Position numbers and translations under genes: made by a program. Positions 8,146 through 17,420 of a stretch of 64,000 bases of DNA are shown here, piece after piece (the first letter of the stretch is position 1; the number at the start of each line of letters is the position of its first letter). The stretch is from the NCBI GenBank assembly GCA_964436825.1, contig CAYTEO010000005.1, positions 1-64,000 on the forward strand, read 5' to 3'. This DNA comes from CAYTEO01 sp964436825. Lineage in GTDB: Bacteria; Krumholzibacteriota; Krumholzibacteriia; LZORAL124-64-63. The notes beneath the pieces are model-generated. The model saw only the letters and a program-made list of their open reading frames with translations, did no database searches and had not been told where the DNA came from.

Positions 8146-8663
8146 AGCTCCACCTCCCGGCCATCGGTCCTGACTGTCGTCCGACCTGTGGCCATGTCCA
8201 GGACAAGAGTCCTGGCACTTCCCCCGCCGACATCCTCGCCCCTGATCAGGATCCCGTTCTTCCATAGGATCTTGCGCATCACCGTGTAGTTGCGCTGGCC
8301 GATCTTGAAGGTGCTGTCCTGGCCCAGGGGCGATCCGGCCCCGGCCACCTTGGCGATCAGCCTCTCCCGCCGGGCTCCCAGGGCATAGAGCTGCTTCAAC
8401 AGCTCCGGCACCCCGGTGTCGACGAACATGGCGGGACGCTGTGCCGCCTTGTCGGGATCGATCCGCGACAGCGGGAGCAGGCAATGGATCAGCCCTCCCA
8501 CCCCGGCGACGGGATCGAACAACGTCAGCCCGACACAGGAACCCAGGGAGTAGGTGATCAGCACGGCCTCCCGGTCATTGCTGACCGCGAGGTCCGAGAT
8601 GTCGACCTTCAGCTGTGGCCGTGTCACTCCCCGGCGGTTCGCGTCCGTCATGACATCGGTCAC
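8142..8663 (-). CDS. cheD: Chemoreceptor glutamine deamidase CheD
   Basis: A 173-residue protein. TYSLGSCVGLTLFDP contains the catalytic Cys and GLIHCLLP the His of CheD, and FVDTGVPELLKQLYALGA plus LIAKVAGAG follow as expected. CheD deamidates receptor glutamines and in some bacteria is released or trapped by CheC-family proteins, which fits the CheC/CheX genes nearby. The proposed start is the GTG at 8663 with AAGGGGTG upstream. An in-frame ATG at 8651 is possible but has no ribosome site. The stop overlaps the HDOD start as GTGA. Confidence 0.92.
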   Translation of the reverse strand: MTDVMTDANRRGVTRPQLKVDISDLAVSNDREAVLITYSLGSCVGLTLFDPVAGVGGLIHCLLPLSRIDPDKAAQRPAMFVDTGVPELLKQLYALGARRERLIAKVAGAGSPLGQDSTFKIGQRNYTVMRKILWKNGILIRGEDVGGGSARTLVLDMATGRTTVRTDGREVEL

Positions 8664-8693
8664 ATCACACCCCTTGCGGTTCTGGGCGAGACC

Positions 8694-9551
8694 TCACCGG
8701 TCGTCCCTCCTCCGGTAGACGGAGGGACGCACGAACTCGAAACCATCCTCGATGCCGAGCAGGGTCTCGGCGTGCCCGATCAACAGATAGCCCCCGGGCC
8801 TCACCAGCCGGCTCATCTCGGCGACGATCCGGCGCCGCAGCTCCTGCCCGAAGTAGATCATGACGTTCCGGCACAGGACGGCGTCGAAGATCCCCCGGAT
8901 GGGGTAGGGCGTCCGGTTCAGGTTCAGGCGCCGGAACATGATCATCCGCTTCAGCTCGTCGGAGACGCGGTAGAGCCTGTCGGGGCCGTCGCCGCTGCTC
9001 CTGAACCAGGCCCGTCGCTGGGCTGCCGGCACGGCGGCGAGCATGGACTCCCGGTAGTTGCCCTTGACGGCCAGGGACAGGACCCTGGTGGAGATGTCGG
9101 TGGCCAGGATCCGGATGTCGGCCCCGCGGGCAGCGGGGACCTCGGCCAGGGTCATGGCCAGCGAGTACGGCTCCTCGCCGCTGGAACAGGCGGCGGACCA
9201 GAACCGCAGCCGCCGGCGTCCCGCGGACAGCCAGCCGGCCGTCTCCCTGGCCAGCAGGTAGAAGTGGTCCGGCTCGCGGAAGAAGCTGGTGACGTTCGTG
9301 GAGATGGCGTCGATGAGCTGGATCAGCTCGCTGCCGTCCGCGTCGGCCTCCAGCCGCGCCAGGTACTCCCGGTAGGACTTCAGCCCCAGGACCCGCAGCC
9401 GGCGGTTGATCCGGGCCTCCACCAGGGCCCGCTTGCGCTCGTGGAGCTCGATCCCGGCGACGCGCCGCATGATCGCGGCGATGACCGAGAACTCCTCGTC
9501 CCCGATCCCGGGGGCGGACAGCACGGCGCCGGCTTCGCCAACCGCGCTCAT
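8694..9551 (-). CDS. cheR: Chemotaxis protein methyltransferase CheR
   Basis: A 285-residue protein. The N-terminal helical domain (to about 85) contains GIELHERKRALVEARINRRL, and the SAM-binding domain has FWSAACSSGEEPYSLAM (motif I), ILATDIS, and DAVLCRNVMIYF. It methylates receptor glutamates with SAM as donor. The ATG at 9551 overlaps the cheW stop by 4 bp. Neither MCP in the window ends in a CheR-docking pentapeptide, so it probably acts directly at the methylation helices. It is 30 bp upstream of cheD. Confidence 0.93.
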   Translation of the reverse strand: MSAVGEAGAVLSAPGIGDEEFSVIAAIMRRVAGIELHERKRALVEARINRRLRVLGLKSYREYLARLEADADGSELIQLIDAISTNVTSFFREPDHFYLLARETAGWLSAGRRRLRFWSAACSSGEEPYSLAMTLAEVPAARGADIRILATDISTRVLSLAVKGNYRESMLAAVPAAQRRAWFRSSGDGPDRLYRVSDELKRMIMFRRLNLNRTPYPIRGIFDAVLCRNVMIYFGQELRRRIVAEMSRLVRPGGYLLIGHAETLLGIEDGFEFVRPSVYRRRDDR

Positions 9552-10078
9552 GTCAACACGCTTTCTTGCTCCGGCACTTCCGGACCGGCGAGGTCGGCCA
9601 GCATCCCGGCCTCCTCGATGGTGACCAGCCGTTCCACGTCCAGCAGGATGACGATCCCCTCCTCCAGGCGGGCGACGCCGGTGACGTAGGAGAGGTCGAC
9701 CACGCCGCCCAGCTCCGGCGGCGGCGAGATCTGTTCCTGCGCGAAGGGACGGACCTCGGTGACCTCGTCCACGATCAGCCCCATCGTGACGATCGTGCCC
9801 TCGCGTGAGAGACGGACGACGATGTTGCAGGTCCGCTCGCCGTCGGGAGCGGGCTCCATGCCGAAGCGGCGACGCAGGTCCATGACCGGCACGATCTTGC
9901 CCCTCAGGTTGATGACCCCGCGGATCGTCGCGGGCAGACCCGGGATGCGGGTCGCCTCGAGCTGCCGGTTGATCTCCTGCACCTTGACGATCTCGATCCC
10001 GTACTCCTGCCCGGCCAGGCGGAAACTCAGGTACTTGCCGGCCGTCGCCGTCGCTGTCGTCGCGAGCGTGGTGCTCAT
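9548..10078 (-). CDS. cheW: Chemotaxis coupling protein CheW
   Basis: A 176-residue single CheW SH3-like domain. Typical segments are YLSFRLAGQEYGIEIVKVQEI, IPGLPATIRGVINLRGKIVPVMDL, and GLIVDEVTEV. A Thr/Ala-rich start and a short acidic tail flank the domain. It links receptors to CheA at the inner membrane. The ATG at 10078 overlaps the cheA stop and its own stop overlaps cheR, so expression should be coupled and stoichiometric. Confidence 0.93.
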   Translation of the reverse strand: MSTTLATTATATAGKYLSFRLAGQEYGIEIVKVQEINRQLEATRIPGLPATIRGVINLRGKIVPVMDLRRRFGMEPAPDGERTCNIVVRLSREGTIVTMGLIVDEVTEVRPFAQEQISPPPELGGVVDLSYVTGVARLEEGIVILLDVERLVTIEEAGMLADLAGPEVPEQESVLT

Positions 10079-12333
10079 CTCCCTTCCTTTCCTTCTCCCG
10101 TGTCCAGGTTCCCCATGCGGGCGTTCGGGCCGCCGCCCGTCGCCGCGCCGCCCAGGCGCCAGAGCCCGCCGGCGTCGAGGATGGGGGCGGCCTTCCCGTC
10201 GGGCATGATGGCCACACCGCCGATCCAGGGTACCGGCGGCAGCCCGTCCCCCAGGCTCTTGATCACGATCTGCTGGCGCCCCACCAGGTCGTCGGCCAGC
10301 ACGACGAAACGGCGTCCGTCGGCCACCAGGACGACGGCGATGGACCGGTCGCGCTGCCGCGACGCTCCCGGCACCCGTAGCAGCTCGCCCAGGTCCAGGA
10401 CCGGCAGCAGCTCCTCCTGCACCCGCAACACCCGGCCGGCGGCCAGGATGCCCTCGACCTCCTCGGGGCGCGGGTGCAGCAGGCGGTCGACGCTCAGGGC
10501 GGGGGCGATGTACATCTCCTCGCCCACCCGGATGACGAGCCCCTCGATGATCGCCAGGGTCAGCGGCAGCCGGATCCGGAACAGGGTTCCCTGCCCGGGC
10601 TCGGAATCGATCTCGATGCTCCCGTGCAGCTCCTCGATGTTCCGGCGGACGACGTCCATGCCGACCCCGCGCCCGCTGACCGTGCTGACCTGCTCGGCGG
10701 TCGAGAAACCCGGGGCGAAGATCAGCTCGTCGATCTCCCGGTTGCTGAGCTGGGCCGTGGGGTCGATGAGCCCCCGCTCGATCGCCTTGGCCCGGATCCG
10801 CTCCCGATCCAGCCCCCGTCCGTCGTCCTCGACCTCGATGACGAGGTTGCCGCTCTTGTGGTAGGCCCGCAGCTCGATGACGCCGACTTCCGGCTTCCCG
10901 GCCCTCACGCGCTCGCGCGGGTCGCGCTCGATCCCGTGATCGACCGCGTTGCGCAGCATGTGGACCAGCGGATCGGCGATGAGGTCGACGACCGCCTTGT
11001 CGACCTCCGTCTCCTCGCCGCTGGTGACCAGATCGATGCGCCGCCCTGACTTGCGGGCCAGGTCGCGGACCAGGCGGGCCATCTTCTGGAAGACCGGCTT
11101 GACCGGGACCATCCGCAGGGACATGCCGATCTCCTGGAGCTCGCGGCAGATCTTGTCGAGGCGATCCAGGCGACGGTGCAGGGCGGCCTCGTCGCGCCTG
11201 TCGCCGCGGGCGAGGCGATCGACCATCGATTCGGCGATGACCAGCTCGCCGATCATGTCGACCAGCCGGTCCAGGCGCTCGGCGTCGACCCGGACGACCT
11301 CCCGCCGTTCCGCCGGGCGGAACGGCTTCCTTCCCGGTTCCGCCGACGCGGCGGCCTTCCGCTTCCCCTTCGGCAACAGGATCAGCCCGCCGCCACCCGA
11401 CACGGGCGCCGCATCGCCGGCGCCGGTCCCGTCCCCGGTCGCGGGTTCCGGCACGGGAGCGCCGTCCTCGGCGGGGGCCGCGGTCCCGTCGGCTGCTGCC
11501 GTGGCGGCGTCCCCGTCGTCCGGCAGGTCCTGCCGGAAGGCGACGATCCGCGCGACGAGCCGGGCGGCCTCCGGCGACGGGACGACCCGTCCGTCGTCCC
11601 GGACGGCGTCCCGCACCCCGGCCACCAGGTGCTTGAGCTGGTCGACGGCGCCGAAGGCCATGTCCAGCGCCTCCCCCGCCAGCGACAGCCGGCCGCGACG
11701 GGCGTCGTCGAGGAGGTTCTCGGCCTTGTGGGCCAGCTCTTGGATGTGTGTCAGGCCACAGAACCCGGCCACGCCCTTGATGGTGTGGAAGGCGCGGAAG
11801 ACGCCGTCCAGGGCCTCGCGGTCGTGCGGGTCGGCATCCAGCGAGAGCAGTTGCTCCTCGGCCACCTCCAGGTGCTCGACGGCCTCGTCGCAGAACTCCA
11901 GGATCTCGTCGACATCGACGCCGGAGAGGTCGATGACCTCCCCGGTCGCCGCCGCCTCCGGCCGTGGCTCCACGGCACAGGCGGCGGACCGCTCCAGGAG
12001 GGCGAGGACGTCGGCTCCGTCCGGAAGGGGCCGATCCTGCTCCAGGGCGGCGAGACAGGCGTCCACCCAGTCGGTCACCGCCAGCAGGCACTCCCAGTCC
12101 TCGATGCCGGCGGCCAGGAGATCCTCGCAGCGGTGGGCCGCCTCGCCGATCCGGTCCAGCCCGAGCAGGCCGGCCTCCCCCTTGAGGGTGTGCAGGTATC
12201 GCAACAACCGGTCCCGGGCCTCGGGATCGCCGTCCCGTTCCAGGGCCAGGATGTCGTTCTCCGCCTGGGTCAGCGCCTCCCGCTGGCGGGCGGTGAACTC
12301 CCTGACGATCGTCTCGTCGACCAGGTTCGTCAC
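10075..12333 (-). CDS. cheA: Chemotaxis histidine kinase CheA with two HPt domains
   Basis: A 752-residue kinase. Two HPt domains precede the core: His48 in YLHTLKGEAGLLG and His183 in AFHTIKGVAGFCG. An Ala/Pro/Asp-rich linker (about 250-330) leads to the dimerisation domain (DRLVDMIGELVIAESM), the ATP-binding domain (HMLRNAVDHGI, GRGVGMDVVRRNIEELHG) and a C-terminal CheW-like domain. No obvious P2 CheY-docking domain is seen. Two HPt domains could feed separate regulators, and the locus does carry more than one CheY-like protein. The stop overlaps cheW by 4 bp and the start overlaps the MCP stop by 4 bp. Confidence 0.93.
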   Translation of the reverse strand: MTNLVDETIVREFTARQREALTQAENDILALERDGDPEARDRLLRYLHTLKGEAGLLGLDRIGEAAHRCEDLLAAGIEDWECLLAVTDWVDACLAALEQDRPLPDGADVLALLERSAACAVEPRPEAAATGEVIDLSGVDVDEILEFCDEAVEHLEVAEEQLLSLDADPHDREALDGVFRAFHTIKGVAGFCGLTHIQELAHKAENLLDDARRGRLSLAGEALDMAFGAVDQLKHLVAGVRDAVRDDGRVVPSPEAARLVARIVAFRQDLPDDGDAATAAADGTAAPAEDGAPVPEPATGDGTGAGDAAPVSGGGGLILLPKGKRKAAASAEPGRKPFRPAERREVVRVDAERLDRLVDMIGELVIAESMVDRLARGDRRDEAALHRRLDRLDKICRELQEIGMSLRMVPVKPVFQKMARLVRDLARKSGRRIDLVTSGEETEVDKAVVDLIADPLVHMLRNAVDHGIERDPRERVRAGKPEVGVIELRAYHKSGNLVIEVEDDGRGLDRERIRAKAIERGLIDPTAQLSNREIDELIFAPGFSTAEQVSTVSGRGVGMDVVRRNIEELHGSIEIDSEPGQGTLFRIRLPLTLAIIEGLVIRVGEEMYIAPALSVDRLLHPRPEEVEGILAAGRVLRVQEELLPVLDLGELLRVPGASRQRDRSIAVVLVADGRRFVVLADDLVGRQQIVIKSLGDGLPPVPWIGGVAIMPDGKAAPILDAGGLWRLGGAATGGGPNARMGNLDTGEGKEGR

Positions 12334-13733
12334 GATGCCGCGCCCCCCCTTTCAGACCTGCCGTCGCCGATGATGGCCACCAGCTCGGCCGTCAGCGCCT
12401 GCAGATCGGTCGCCATCGAGGAGAGCTCCTCGCTGGCCGAGGCGGTCTGCTCCGCCCCCGCGGCGTTGGCCTGGACCACGTCCTCGATCTGCCCGATGGC
12501 CGTCGTCACCTCGGCGATCTCAGCCTCCTGCTGGCTGGCCGCCAGGGAGACCTCCCGGATCAGCTCCGCCGTCTCGTCGACGGCCCGGTCGATGTGCTCG
12601 ATGACCCGGCTGACCTCGGTGACGATCTGCGAGCCCTCCTCCGCGCGCCGTGTCGCGTCGCTCAGCAGCATCTCTGTCCGGCGGGCCGCCTCGGCGCTCT
12701 CCGCGGCCAGGCTGCGCACCTCGTCGGCGACGACCGCGAATCCCTTGCCGGCCTCGCCGGCACGGGCCGCCTCCACCGACGCGTTCAGCGCCAGCAGGTT
12801 CGTCTGGAACGCGATCTCGTCGATGACCTTGATGATGCGGCTCGTCTGCTCCGAGGCCTCCCGGATGGCCGCCATGGCCCCTTGGAGCGTGGCGACGGCA
12901 TCCCGTCCCTGGTCGGCGGCACCGGCGGCCTCGACCGACCGCTCCGAGGCCGTGCGGGCGTGGTCGGCGTTCTCGCGGTTGTGCGCCGTGATCTGCCTGA
13001 TGGCCGCCGCGGTCTGCTGGAGACTCGACGCCTGGACGTTGGCCCCCTGGGCCAGCTCCGTCGCCGCGGCGGCGAAGCCCCTGGCGCTGGCGGCGATCGT
13101 CTCGACCCTCTCCAGCAGGGTCGCCGTGGCCCTCTGGGCCGGGCCGATGACCAGCCGGCCCAGCAACAGCCACATCCCGGCGACCTCCACCAGGATCCCC
13201 AGCAGGACGGCGACGATCATCACGACCTGCTGCTCGTGGCGGGCCGCGACGATCCCCGTGGTGTCCAGGACGATGTCGACCACACCCAGGGGATCACCTG
13301 CGGCCGTGTGCGGGTGGCACTCCAGGCAGCTCGCCTCGGCCAGGACCGGCTCGAGGAAGCGATGCCTTCCCGGGCCGACCTGTTCCAGGGGACGTCCCTC
13401 TTCCAGAACACGCCGGACGAGGGAATCGCCGGCCTGGTCCGGCGTCCGGCCGCCGTATTCCCGCACCACGCTCCCGGAACGCACCGAGGTGACGGTGACG
13501 ATTCCCTCGGTGCTGCGGAGCCTCTCCAGGTAGCTCGCCAGGGCGTCCATGTCCCCGGCTTCGCCGAGCGTGGCGACGGCACTGGCGATCCCGCACGCCG
13601 TCAGGCGGGCCGTCTCCCCGTCCTGCCGGTCGGCGATCCTGTTGCTGATCACCTGGAAGACGGCGCCCGCGATCCCGAAGACCAGCAGCATGCTGGCGGT
13701 GATCCAGACGATGACCTTCAACCGGAGACGCAT
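12330..13733 (-). CDS. Methyl-accepting chemotaxis protein with a periplasmic haem-c motif
   Basis: A 467-residue receptor. TM1 spans about 8-30 and TM2 about 170-190, with a periplasmic domain between. That domain contains Cys136-Leu-Glu-Cys139-His140, a CxxCH haem c attachment site in the segment joining the last strand to TM2. The cytoplasmic part has no full HAMP domain and ends in the conserved hairpin EIAFQTNLLALNASVEAARAG, followed by GKGFAVVADEVRSLA. It probably senses redox state, oxygen, NO or a similar haem ligand. It is first in the che operon and drives CheA through CheW. A sigma-28-like promoter lies 64 nt upstream. Confidence 0.9.
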   Translation of the reverse strand: MRLRLKVIVWITASMLLVFGIAGAVFQVISNRIADRQDGETARLTACGIASAVATLGEAGDMDALASYLERLRSTEGIVTVTSVRSGSVVREYGGRTPDQAGDSLVRRVLEEGRPLEQVGPGRHRFLEPVLAEASCLECHPHTAAGDPLGVVDIVLDTTGIVAARHEQQVVMIVAVLLGILVEVAGMWLLLGRLVIGPAQRATATLLERVETIAASARGFAAAATELAQGANVQASSLQQTAAAIRQITAHNRENADHARTASERSVEAAGAADQGRDAVATLQGAMAAIREASEQTSRIIKVIDEIAFQTNLLALNASVEAARAGEAGKGFAVVADEVRSLAAESAEAARRTEMLLSDATRRAEEGSQIVTEVSRVIEHIDRAVDETAELIREVSLAASQQEAEIAEVTTAIGQIEDVVQANAAGAEQTASASEELSSMATDLQALTAELVAIIGDGRSERGGAAS

Positions 13734-13796
13734 GTGACCTCCCCGTCCCTAGCCGGCCGCTCACGCGCACGGCGGCGCGCCAATCCCACGCACCTG

Positions 13797-13823
13797 GTAT
13801 CGGCAGCTGGAACCGCGACTTGA
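13797..13823 (-). promoter_or_regulatory. Sigma-28 (FliA)-type promoter of the large chemotaxis operon
   Basis: On the minus strand: TCAAGTCG, 11 bases, GCCGATAC, i.e. TCAA-N15-GCCGATA. The -10-like box matches the FliA consensus at seven of eight positions, and the ATG of the haem MCP is 64 nt away. It is the best of three such sites in the window. Confidence 0.7.
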
Positions 13824-13852
13824 CCACGGAGGAAGGTCGTTGGGACGGAAAC

Positions 13853-13875
13853 GGCCCCGCCGCGGGGGCGGGGCC
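13853..13875 (-). terminator. GC-rich hairpin downstream of pepD
   Basis: GGCCCCGCC pairs with GGCGGGGCC across a short loop, followed on the minus strand by GTTTCC. It sits 32 bp past the pepD stop and probably ends the peptidase operon before the chemotaxis promoter. Confidence 0.6.
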
Positions 13876-13907
13876 GGGGGGAGCGGCGGCGACGAGCGTC
13901 GCCGCGG

Positions 13908-15368
13908 TCAGCGCAGTTCGGCCAGGACGGCCGTCAGCAGCTTCCAGATCCGCTGGACCGACCGGATGCTGACCTTCTCGTCGGGGGAGTGGGCACCGAC
14001 GATGTCCGGCCCGAAGGAGACGATGTCCAGCTCCGGGTACTTCTCCGTCAGCAGACCGCACTCCAGGCCGGCGTGGATGGCCTTCAGCTCCGGTTCGCGC
14101 TTGAAGAGCTTCTTGTAGAGACGGGCCGTGGTGCGGACCATCTCCGAGTCGGGATTCGGCCGCCAGCCGGGGTAGCCGGCCGGCTGGTCGACGTCGGCCT
14201 TGCCGGCCAGCAGCTCGACCAGGGAGCGGTGGCGGCGCACCAGCCCGTCCAGCGCCGACATGTTCGAGGAGCGGCTGCAGCAGACGATCCGCACCCTGCT
14301 GCCGTCGGTGCGGACGACCCCGACGTTGGAACTGGTCTCCACCAGCCCCGGCACGGCCCGGCTCATGGCCAGCACGCCGTTGGGGAGGGCGTCCAGCAGG
14401 CCCAGGATCCGGGTCGTGCAGTTGCTCCCCAGGCTGTGGGTCAGCTTCGCCGTGGAGACCTTCACCTCCAGCCCGTCGTCGATCCCGGCCAGTTCCTCCT
14501 CCTTGATCCGTGCGGCCGCATCCAGGACCAGCCTGCGGAAGCGGCGGGCGTCGGCCTCGGGGACGCTGACGACGGCCTCGGCCTCCCGGGGGATGGCGTT
14601 GCGCATGCTGCCGCCGTCGATCGACACCAGCTTCAGGGCCGGGATCGCGTCGCGGGCCGCCAGCAGGCAGCGGGTCAGGATCTTGATGGCGTTGCCGCGG
14701 TTCTTGTCGATGTCCAGGCCCGAATGGCCGCCCAGCAGGCCGCGGACGACGACCTTGCGCCCCACGTGCCCCTTGGCCGGCTTGCCCTTGGAGTTGCGGA
14801 TCGTGATCTCGCTGTCCCGGCCGCCAGCGCAACCAATGAACAGGGAGACATCCTCCTCCGAGTCGAGGTTGATCATCCGGCGCGCCGTGAAGAAGCCGGC
14901 CTCGACGCCGGCCGCGCCGGTCAGGCCGCGCTCCTCGTCGACGGTCAGCAGGACCTCGACGGCGGGGTGGACGAGCTTCGGCTCGTCGGCCAGGGCCAGG
15001 GCCATGGCCACGCCGATCCCGTTGTCGGCGCCGAGGGTCGTCCCGTCGGCGGACACCCAGTCCCCGTGGACCTTCAGCCTGATGGGATCGCGGGCGAAGT
15101 CGTGCTTCGTGGCCGCGTTCTTCTCGCAGACCATGTCGACGTGCCCCTGGATCAGCACGGGCGGGACCTTCTCCCGCCCCTTGCTGGCCGGGATCGTCAC
15201 CAGCAGGTTGCCCACCTCGTCCTGCTTGACGGGCAGGCCGCGCTGCTCGGCCCACCGCTTCAGCATGGCCATGACGGCCTGTTCGTTCCCCGAGCAGCGG
15301 GGGACCTTCGCCAGCTCGGCGAACACGCGCCAGACGGATTGCGGCTGCAGTTTCTCGACGGCGGTCAT
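13908..15368 (-). CDS. pepD: Aminoacyl-histidine dipeptidase (beta-alanyl-histidine dipeptidase, M20 family)
   Basis: A 486-residue cytosolic metallopeptidase. Metal-binding and catalytic segments of M20 PepD are present: LIQGHVDMVCEKN, TTLGADNGIGVAMAL, VLLTVDEERGLTGA, and SRVRIVCCSRSS and VGAHSPDEKVSI toward the end. Length matches PepD (about 485). It hydrolyses Xaa-His and other dipeptides. The ATG at 15368 overlaps the stop of the M1-like peptidase by 4 bp. It ends a run of three peptidase genes, consistent with peptide degradation for carbon or amino acids. Confidence 0.92.
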   Translation of the reverse strand: MTAVEKLQPQSVWRVFAELAKVPRCSGNEQAVMAMLKRWAEQRGLPVKQDEVGNLLVTIPASKGREKVPPVLIQGHVDMVCEKNAATKHDFARDPIRLKVHGDWVSADGTTLGADNGIGVAMALALADEPKLVHPAVEVLLTVDEERGLTGAAGVEAGFFTARRMINLDSEEDVSLFIGCAGGRDSEITIRNSKGKPAKGHVGRKVVVRGLLGGHSGLDIDKNRGNAIKILTRCLLAARDAIPALKLVSIDGGSMRNAIPREAEAVVSVPEADARRFRRLVLDAAARIKEEELAGIDDGLEVKVSTAKLTHSLGSNCTTRILGLLDALPNGVLAMSRAVPGLVETSSNVGVVRTDGSRVRIVCCSRSSNMSALDGLVRRHRSLVELLAGKADVDQPAGYPGWRPNPDSEMVRTTARLYKKLFKREPELKAIHAGLECGLLTEKYPELDIVSFGPDIVGAHSPDEKVSIRSVQRIWKLLTAVLAELR

Positions 15369-17410
15369 CGGTTCTCTCCTCTGGTCAGGTCAGCGGTCAG
15401 CGGCGAGCCGGTCACGGGCCAGTTGCCCTTCTGCGGCCGGCCGCGCGGCGGGAAGACGAGCCAGGAATACTTGCCGTAATGGGAGACGCGATCGGCCAGC
15501 GACGGCAGCGCCGACGTCTCGCGGCAGAGGACGACCAGGTCGGTCGTCGCCGGCGCTTCGGGGTCGGCCACGGCCAGCACGACGCTGCCGGAACGCAGGT
15601 CGATCCGCCGCCCCTCCAGGAACAGGAGGCTGCCGGCGAGGGTGACCCCGTCGGGCAGGAAGCGGGCGGCCACGGCCGGGTCCGGGGCGACGAGCAGGCG
15701 GGCGTGCCCGTCGGCGGGAGCGTCGGCCGGGACGACGATCGGCTCCCCCTGCTCGATCCAGCGGGCGGCGAACTCCCGGGCCGCGGCGTTCCCGCCGGGC
15801 AGGACGAACCGCGGTTGCGGGTCGCCCAGGACCTGGCTGATCGTCGGCTCGATCTCCTCGGGGTGCAGGCGTCGGAAGAGGTGGTCGTCAGGGTCGACGG
15901 CCACCGCCGTGGCGCCGGGAGCCCGGAGGGTGAACGTCCCGCGCGGGCCGTCCAGGTGGACGGTGAACTCCTCTTCCCCGTCGGCTGTCGTGACGACGAC
16001 GGGAACCTGGAGGTCGTAGACCGGCTCGTCCTGGCCGATGGTGACGACGACCCGGTCCCCCCGCCTCTCGGCGTCGAGCAGGTCCAGGCGGGGCGCACCG
16101 GTCCGGGTCAGCCACTGGTCGCGGAAGGCGGCGAGGTCCACCCCGCCGCGGACGGCGAAGGCCGCGAAGAAGTCGTCCCAGGTCACCGGCTGGAAGAGGT
16201 GCCCGGACCAGACGTCCCGCAGGGCGGCCAGGAAGGCCTCGCGGCCGATCAGCCGGTCGACCATGTGGAAGACCATCATCGCCTTCCCGTAGCCGATGGC
16301 GCGGCTGGCGCCGCTGTGGCGGGCCGTGAACGCGGTCAGGGGGAAGTCCCGCCCGTCGCGCACGTACGCCGCGTAGTCCTTCAGCAGGTTGCGCCGGTAC
16401 TCGCGCGCCGCGTCGGCCGACTCCAGTTCCTTGTAGTGGTAGTCGGCGCAGTAGACGGTCAACCCCTCGCACCAGTTGCCGCCCTCGCCCACGAAGGCCG
16501 AGTTGCCCCACCAGTTGTGGCAGATCTCGTGGCCGAAGCTCGTGGCGGGGATGAACGGCAGGTGGAGGATCTGGCTGCCGAGCAGGGTCCAGGACGGGAA
16601 GCCGTAGCCGGTGGGGAACCAGTTCTCGACGGTGGCGAACTTGGCGTAGGGATACGGACCGATCATCCGGCCGTACATCTCCAGGTAGGCGCCGGTCCGT
16701 TCCAGGTAGGTCTCCACCAGGTCCGGCTCGTCGGCCAGGAAGAAGGTGTAGGCCGTCACGTCCCCGAAGGTCCGTTCGGTGACGTGGTAGCGGTTCGCGA
16801 TGAGGGTCAGTCCGTCGCTCGGATGGACGGCGTCCCAGACGGTGACCAGCGAGTCGCCGGCCGCCTCGTGCCGGACGCGCCGTCCCTGGGTGACCGGTTC
16901 CCAGCCCGCCGGCGAGACGACGGTCACCCGGTGGGTCGCCAGGGCGCCGTCGGCCAGCGGCAGCCACCCCGCCCCCGCGGCGAGATAGACGCCCTCCTCC
17001 CCGACGGTCCCCTCGATCTCGCCGCCGACGTTCTCGCGCGAGAAGACGACGGCGTCGGTCGACTGGAACCAGCAGCCGGCATAGTGGAGGACCAGGCGCG
17101 CGGCCCCCCGCACGGGAATGGTGCGCATGGTCGAGTCGGGGCGGGTCGGGGTGGCGCCGGGACGGCAGCGGAACCGTTCGGCGGTCGTCCCCCCCGGGCC
17201 CTCGCGCTCGATCGCCATCAGGGCCAGCGACCGGTTCAGCGTGACGCTGTCGACACCGGCCGGGACGGTCAGGGTGTCGGTGACCGTCAACAGGTGCGAC
17301 GACGGGTCGAGCCGCACCAAGGCGGCGTGGTGCAGGACCGGCGCGGGCGCGGCGGCCGCGGCGGCGGCCGCCAGCAGGAGCAACCCGCAGGTCTGACGGA
17401 GCAGGCGCAT
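15365..17410 (-). CDS. Secreted M1-family (gluzincin) metallopeptidase
   Basis: A 681-residue protein with a signal peptide (about 1-22, an Ala run after MRLLRQTCGLLLL). The zinc site is His294-Glu-Ile-Cys-His298 in SFGHEICHNWWGN, with the third ligand probably Glu315 in NWCEGLTVY. Only 16 residues separate the two, against 18 in typical M1 enzymes. The Y-G-K-A-M-M-V-F segment after the site also fits M1. The C-terminal 200 residues form a beta-rich and an unassigned domain. The start at 17410 follows GGGGGGTACG, and the stop overlaps pepD. It is probably a periplasmic or surface aminopeptidase-like enzyme, but activity should not be assumed given the shortened spacing. Confidence 0.8.
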   Translation of the reverse strand: MRLLRQTCGLLLLAAAAAAAAPAPVLHHAALVRLDPSSHLLTVTDTLTVPAGVDSVTLNRSLALMAIEREGPGGTTAERFRCRPGATPTRPDSTMRTIPVRGAARLVLHYAGCWFQSTDAVVFSRENVGGEIEGTVGEEGVYLAAGAGWLPLADGALATHRVTVVSPAGWEPVTQGRRVRHEAAGDSLVTVWDAVHPSDGLTLIANRYHVTERTFGDVTAYTFFLADEPDLVETYLERTGAYLEMYGRMIGPYPYAKFATVENWFPTGYGFPSWTLLGSQILHLPFIPATSFGHEICHNWWGNSAFVGEGGNWCEGLTVYCADYHYKELESADAAREYRRNLLKDYAAYVRDGRDFPLTAFTARHSGASRAIGYGKAMMVFHMVDRLIGREAFLAALRDVWSGHLFQPVTWDDFFAAFAVRGGVDLAAFRDQWLTRTGAPRLDLLDAERRGDRVVVTIGQDEPVYDLQVPVVVTTADGEEEFTVHLDGPRGTFTLRAPGATAVAVDPDDHLFRRLHPEEIEPTISQVLGDPQPRFVLPGGNAAAREFAARWIEQGEPIVVPADAPADGHARLLVAPDPAVAARFLPDGVTLAGSLLFLEGRRIDLRSGSVVLAVADPEAPATTDLVVLCRETSALPSLADRVSHYGKYSWLVFPPRGRPQKGNWPVTGSPLTADLTRGENR

Positions 17411-17420
17411 CGTACCCCCC

